Source: Anaerolineaceae bacterium (lineage in GTDB: Bacteria > Chloroflexota > Anaerolineae > Anaerolineales > Anaerolineaceae). From it: DNA of 64,000 nucleotides. Positions 60,442 to 64,000 of the stretch are shown piece after piece; the first letter of the stretch is position 1, and each line of letters starts with the position of its first letter. The stretch spans positions 1-64,000 of the forward strand of contig JAENZD010000005.1 of the NCBI GenBank assembly GCA_016841445.1, written 5' to 3'. Position numbers and translations under genes: made by a program. Below the pieces are notes generated by a model. It made no database searches. It was not told the origin of the DNA and saw only the letters and a program-made list of their open reading frames with translations.

Positions 60442-61533
60442 TACCAACCAGGGAGCACCGATATTCAGCCAGAATAGCAACACAACAGCACTGATACCGA
60501 TGATAACAGTAAAGGGATCTACAATCGAAGCAGCAAACAACTCCCAGGTCACACCCGCCATCAGCCCCAAGGCTGCAAAACTAACGCCATTCAAAAGATG
60601 TCCAACCCGTCCAGATACTTCAAGTTTCTTCATCATAATGACGAATACAATAGTGATCAAAAAAGATGGAATGAACATGGCGGCCGTTGCCACAAGGGCA
60701 GCTGGAACACCGCCCAAAAGGAACCCAACAAAAGTTGCCGTTGTTGCTAAGGGGCCGGGTGTGAACTGCCCAACTGCTATTGCATCCACAATTTGATCAC
60801 CCGTTAGCCATCCCAACCTGACAACAAGGTCGTCATAAATAAAAGCAAGAAGCACGTAACCACTGCCATACATCAATGCCCCTGCTTTTAGAAAGACCCA
60901 GAATAATCGAAATAAGCTGTAAGATTCGAGCTGCACCTGTTGAAAAAAAAGATGAACAGAAACAGGTAGGATCGAGAGCAGGGGCATTGCCGTATTTTGA
61001 TTCTCTTTAAAATACCTGTAAAGAGCAATAAGAATTCCACCTGAAATTAATAGGATAAATGGGCTGACACCAAATAAATAGGCTGCCATCACCCCCAGGG
61101 CGATCATAAGCGGGATCCTCTGTTTGATCCGGGGCTTGACCATGCCCCAGATCGCAGTAACCAGTATCGCCACAATCACTGGTTTTATGCCATACAGGAT
61201 GCCTGAAAGTTGGGGAAGAGATCCAAATTGGACATAGACCCAGGATAGCGCCAGGACGATGATCATCGCCGGAAAAATGTAACAAACACCAGCGGCCACC
61301 AATCCCCACCAGCCTGCGTGGTGGTAACCTATCAGCATCGCCATTTCAGTCGCGTTTGGTCCCGGGATGATATTAGCTATCCCTAAAAATCGGAAAAACG
61401 CCTCTTCCGTCAGCCATTTACGGCGTGAGACAAACACCTGGCGCATCATCGCATAAGCAGCAGCGGGCCCGCCAAAGGCCGTTAAGCCCAATTTTAAGAA
61501 GGCCAGGATAATTTCAATCAATCGCGCCGGCAT
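60394..61533 (-). CDS. chrA: Chromate transporter ChrA-type (long chain CHR)
   Basis: A 379-residue membrane protein with two CHR domains. The first has LTAFGGPAAAYAMM (about 17-30) and NIIPGPNATEMAMLIGYH (about 53-70). The second has GALMYGSGYVLLAFIYDDLV (about 217-236) and FTPGPLATTATFVGFLLGG (about 258-276). About ten helices are apparent. Family members export chromate or related oxyanions driven by ion gradients; many are annotated only by homology. It follows the GPH transporter with a single base between (TGAGATG), so translation is coupled, and its promoter lies before that gene. Confidence 0.9.
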   Translation of the reverse strand: MPARLIEIILAFLKLGLTAFGGPAAAYAMMRQVFVSRRKWLTEEAFFRFLGIANIIPGPNATEMAMLIGYHHAGWWGLVAAGVCYIFPAMIIVLALSWVYVQFGSLPQLSGILYGIKPVIVAILVTAIWGMVKPRIKQRIPLMIALGVMAAYLFGVSPFILLISGGILIALYRYFKENQNTAMPLLSILPVSVHLFFQQVQLESYSLFRLFWVFLKAGALMYGSGYVLLAFIYDDLVVRLGWLTGDQIVDAIAVGQFTPGPLATTATFVGFLLGGVPAALVATAAMFIPSFLITIVFVIMMKKLEVSGRVGHLLNGVSFAALGLMAGVTWELFAASIVDPFTVIIGISAVVLLFWLNIGAPWLVLGGALIGLIRVLLGG

Positions 61534-61534
61534 C

Positions 61535-62959
61535 TCAGTATTTAGGTTTTCGATCCATTTCCATTTGTGCTAATTCACTTTCTTTTTCAGCATGCATCTC
61601 TAGGATCCTCTCTTTTAATTTCATCAGTTTCTCGCCCTGGATAGGGAAGAACGCCAGGATCAAAACACCAAGAACCATTGCCAGCCCGGGTATCAATCCA
61701 ACAATGGCTCGGATACCGAACAAGGTTGATTCACCCTGATCCAGAAAAATTCCACCCTGGTTCATTGCACGGGTGATAAACCCCGATTCTTCAAGGATAA
61801 AAGCTGTCAGGAACAATGCCATTGATTGTGCAGGTTTGGTTAATAAAGCATTAGCACCAAAGAAAGCACCTTCCCGTCTTGAGCCTGTTCGGACCTCATC
61901 ATCATCAATCACGTAACCCAAAATGTTATATGTGATGGTTTGCTGGCCGGAAAGCCCTAATCCAGCGATGATTAAGCTGATGGGAATCCAATCAACCGGC
62001 ATGAATGCCAATGAAATCAATCCAATCCCTCCAACCAGCATATAAATTTGCTGCGCCCGGATCAACCCGAAGCGTTTAACGACCACATTGGAAAATGGGA
62101 TTCCAACCCCCAGGGGGATGAACAGATACACCATCAAGATGATCGTGCTGGTTCGGGTGACATAATCCGCCAGGTAAAAAATCGACCCCGTTGCCATTGC
62201 GTTCATTAAGGTTAGTAAAAAATTCATGGAAACAAAAACCCAAAATGATTTATTGGATAAGGTGTAACCCAGTGATGGCCAAAACTTGATAGGTTTATCC
62301 ACAATTGCAAATGCCCGACGTTCTTTAACCTTTAATGTGGTCAGGATGATCAAGAATGCCGCTATGATCCCAACTGCGACCATAGAAAGCTGCAAACTTA
62401 ATAAAGAAGAATCGGTGCTGCCGGATTGAGGACGAAACAGATCAGGCAAAAGAAAACCGAAGACATAACCCAGCATCCCAAATAAAGCGGATGAGATAGA
62501 GAGCTGATTGCGCTCAATATCCGATTCTGATAGCTCGGGCACCAAAGCCCCATATACCAACCCAATAATGGTATAACAGGTGTCATACAGGAGCATGGTG
62601 ACCAGCATCCACCAGAAAAGGCTGAGCTCTCCTGCCCCCTGGGGTGCGAACCAAACCAGGATGAACGTGAGAGCGAGAAAAGGTGCTGTGAACCGCATAT
62701 ACGGGATCCGCCTTCCCAATCTTGATCGTGTGTTATCAGTGATGAAACCAAAAAGTGGGTCATTGAGTGCATTCCATACAGCATAGATCACAGAAGCAAT
62801 CCCAATCCATTTCGCTGATAATCCCAGGTAATCTTGATAGAAAATCGGTAATAAGGCAGCAAAGATGCTTGAAACAGTTGCTGTGCCTAAAGATGCAAGG
62901 CCATAAAACAGCTTCGTCGAAAAATTTAGACGCTTCTTGATCGGAGTTGTGGTTATCAT
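61535..62959 (-). CDS. GPH-family sugar/cation symporter (MFS)
   Basis: A 474-residue transporter with 12 predicted helices, of the glycoside-pentoside-hexuronide:cation symporter family. The A-motif-like cytoplasmic loop is NDPLFGFITDNTRSRLGRRI (about 65-84) and is diagnostic. ISLGYV-type segments and a second-half loop (IDDDEVRTGSRREGAFFGAN) follow, and the charged tail KERILEMHAEKESELAQMEM is cytoplasmic. GAGGAATTCCT precedes the ATG. It is first in an operon with chrA, divergent from a TetR gene. The solute is unknown; the operon partner does not suggest a sugar. Confidence 0.88.
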   Translation of the reverse strand: MITTTPIKKRLNFSTKLFYGLASLGTATVSSIFAALLPIFYQDYLGLSAKWIGIASVIYAVWNALNDPLFGFITDNTRSRLGRRIPYMRFTAPFLALTFILVWFAPQGAGELSLFWWMLVTMLLYDTCYTIIGLVYGALVPELSESDIERNQLSISSALFGMLGYVFGFLLPDLFRPQSGSTDSSLLSLQLSMVAVGIIAAFLIILTTLKVKERRAFAIVDKPIKFWPSLGYTLSNKSFWVFVSMNFLLTLMNAMATGSIFYLADYVTRTSTIILMVYLFIPLGVGIPFSNVVVKRFGLIRAQQIYMLVGGIGLISLAFMPVDWIPISLIIAGLGLSGQQTITYNILGYVIDDDEVRTGSRREGAFFGANALLTKPAQSMALFLTAFILEESGFITRAMNQGGIFLDQGESTLFGIRAIVGLIPGLAMVLGVLILAFFPIQGEKLMKLKERILEMHAEKESELAQMEMDRKPKY

Positions 62960-63134
62960 AGGAATTCCTCAGCAGATTAATGTAGGCGTTGATTTTGTTA
63001 TTGTACATGTATTTTAAGAATTAGGCGGTGAATTCACAGGAGAATGGTATAAAATAGTGAGGGTGATAATTTTTCTTGCTTTATTCATACCTCTGAAGTT
63101 ATAATCATATTCTTTCATTTTTACTGGAGATACA

Positions 63135-63830
63135 ATGCCCACTGAAACTTTCAACAGCCTCCCCGAGGAAAAACGCGCTCGCATTCTGGATTTGGCGATT
63201 GAGGAATTTGCTGCCTACTCATATAAAGCAGCGTCCATTTCGAATATTGTCAGGCGAGCCGGGATCGCAAAAGGTAGTTTTTACCAGTATTTTGGAGATA
63301 AAAAAGGGCTATACCGCTACATGGTTGAAATCAGTACCGATCAAAAAATGACTCTGGTCAAAGATCTACGTCCACCCGAAAATAACGCCGGGTTGTTCGG
63401 CTATATGCGCTGGCAGTTCCTGTCAGAGGTGCTGTTTGAGATCCGTCACCCTGAACTGGCGCAAATTGCTTACCGAGCTTTTTCAGAAGGTGTCCCTTTC
63501 CCGGATATTCGAGAGGAGCTTCGCAGGCGGGGCACAACTCAATTCTTCAAACAGCTCATCACCCAGGGGATTGTGCGCGGTGAGGTTGCTGTCTGGGTCG
63601 ACCCGGATATCGCAGCCTTCATGATGGAAGTCCTGTTTTACCAGTTCGGTAAATACTTCATTGAAAGATTGGGTCTAACTGAAGATGATTTCACCAACAA
63701 CTCCATCTATGAGAATCAGGAAGCCCAGCAACTTCTTTCAAATTTGATGGATATCCTGGAAGCAGGTATCAAAAGAGATCCTGAACAGCGGAAGGACTTC
63801 CCATCGACAGTTGAAGTTCCCTCTGGTTAA
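63135..63830 (+). CDS. TetR family transcriptional regulator
   Basis: A 231-residue regulator. The HTH region (about 10-60) reads EEKRARILDLAIEEFA, YKAASISNIVRRAGIAKGSF and YQYFGDKKGLYRYM. The ligand-binding core (about 70-225) is helical, and its ligand is not predictable. TGGAGATACA precedes the ATG. It is transcribed divergently from the GPH-chrA operon across 175 bp, which suggests it regulates that operon and itself. A terminator follows. Confidence 0.92.
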   Translation: MPTETFNSLPEEKRARILDLAIEEFAAYSYKAASISNIVRRAGIAKGSFYQYFGDKKGLYRYMVEISTDQKMTLVKDLRPPENNAGLFGYMRWQFLSEVLFEIRHPELAQIAYRAFSEGVPFPDIREELRRRGTTQFFKQLITQGIVRGEVAVWVDPDIAAFMMEVLFYQFGKYFIERLGLTEDDFTNNSIYENQEAQQLLSNLMDILEAGIKRDPEQRKDFPSTVEVPSG

Positions 63831-63879
63831 AATTTATATAATAATTCACACGAAATCACAGCCTGATCAAAGAATCAAA

Positions 63880-63911
63880 AAAGACCGCATTATGAAATGC
63901 GGTCTTTTGTT
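63880..63911. terminator. Terminator after tetR
   Basis: A perfect 12-bp stem AAAGACCGCATT (63880-63891) with 63896-63907 and a 4-nt loop is flanked by A on the left and T on the right. It can stop both tetR and the minus-strand gene that enters from the right edge. Confidence 0.85.
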
Positions 63912-63931
63912 ATAAATTGAAAGCTAAAGAT

Positions 63932-64000
63932 CTATTGATGGTTATTATTGAATTCCTGCAGGTATCCCGTCCCAATAAGGTAGTTAATGATCTCGCGGGC
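63932..64000 (-). CDS. C-terminal fragment of a minus-strand gene (runs off the window)
   Basis: The last 69 bases read on the minus strand as an open frame ending ...NYLIGTGYLQEFNNNHQ and a TAG stop (63934-63932), just before a bidirectional-type terminator. Only 22 residues are visible. Position next to the terminator and good codon use suggest a real gene, but no family can be named. Confidence 0.5.
   Translation of the reverse strand, partial: AREIINYLIGTGYLQEFNNNHQ

Noticed and set aside
1-64000. tRNA genes, phage or defence-system genes
   Set aside because: No tRNA-like TPsiC/anticodon arrangement, integrase, restriction-modification, toxin-antitoxin or CRISPR gene was recognised on reading both strands; a tRNA could still be missed by eye.

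Overview
The window reads as a chromosomal segment of a mesophilic, probably anaerobic member of the Chloroflexota, most likely class Anaerolineae. This is inferred from the mix of products rather than from a marker gene: Thr/Pro-rich secreted lipoproteins with an NBR1-type FW domain, an archaeal-type aspartyl-tRNA synthetase, lysine 2,3-aminomutase, a split methylmalonyl-CoA mutase B12 subunit with MeaB, hybrid cluster protein, GH3 and GH38 glycosidases, a DUF4037 protein and a PPi-type-looking phosphofructokinase. Gene order is dense, with short operons on both strands and many intrinsic terminators. No tRNA, rRNA operon, CRISPR array, prophage or intact transposon was found. Mobile DNA is limited to two decayed transposase remnants.

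Layout. 1-500: RNase P RNA with its promoter. 0.7-5.8 kb: a DUF488 gene, an FW-domain lipoprotein, an NDP-kinase-like gene, a SIS-domain sugar-phosphate protein and a nitroreductase. 6.0-11.7 kb: three tandem paralogous lipoproteins, each with its own promoter; a decayed IS3-family element lies between copies 2 and 3. 11.7-15.3 kb (minus): a cyclic-nucleotide-binding/PH membrane protein, def and recF. 15.7-20.1 kb: a 1460-residue signalling protein (zinc ribbon, dead cyclase domain, STAND ATPase, TPR-like repeats, PP2C phosphatase). 20.4-25.1 kb (minus): ruvB, queA, clpC. 25.6-35.3 kb (plus): flavin reductase, DHFR-like protein, B12 subunit and meaB, aspS, acetyltransferase, prs, TPR-like protein, kamA, two tandem c-di-AMP-receptor-like genes and an MFS transporter. 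35.4-37.4 kb (minus): arsR, permease and CPKC thioredoxin operon. 37.6-42.1 kb: SGNH hydrolase, msrB-msrA, NYN/LOTUS protein, HD hydrolase and DUF2804. 42.4-49.6 kb: hcp, a cupin, a GH3 enzyme, a CRP/FNR regulator, a ferredoxin and a DUF438-hemerythrin-PAS protein. 49.8-64 kb: two unrecognised proteins, GH38 mannosidase, an epimerase, a DUF1328 miniprotein, DUF4037, PFK, a metallopeptidase, ChrA, a GPH transporter, a TetR regulator and the tail of another gene.

How the genes may work together. The clearest system is a probable nitrosative/redox-stress regulon. A 13-bp palindrome (CATAAGTCTTATG before the ferredoxin operon, a 10/13 match before hcp) sits exactly 26 nt upstream of the -10 box at both promoters. 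The CRP/FNR regulator is encoded directly upstream of the ferredoxin operon. The most unusual single protein is the 1460-residue one, in which both metal-binding aspartates of the cyclase-like domain are asparagine while the PP2C metal ligands are kept. Other points of interest are the three lipoprotein paralogs, a pair of c-di-AMP-receptor-like proteins in which one has lost the ligand loop, and several families of degenerate intergenic repeats that reach into a promoter and the 3' end of a gene.
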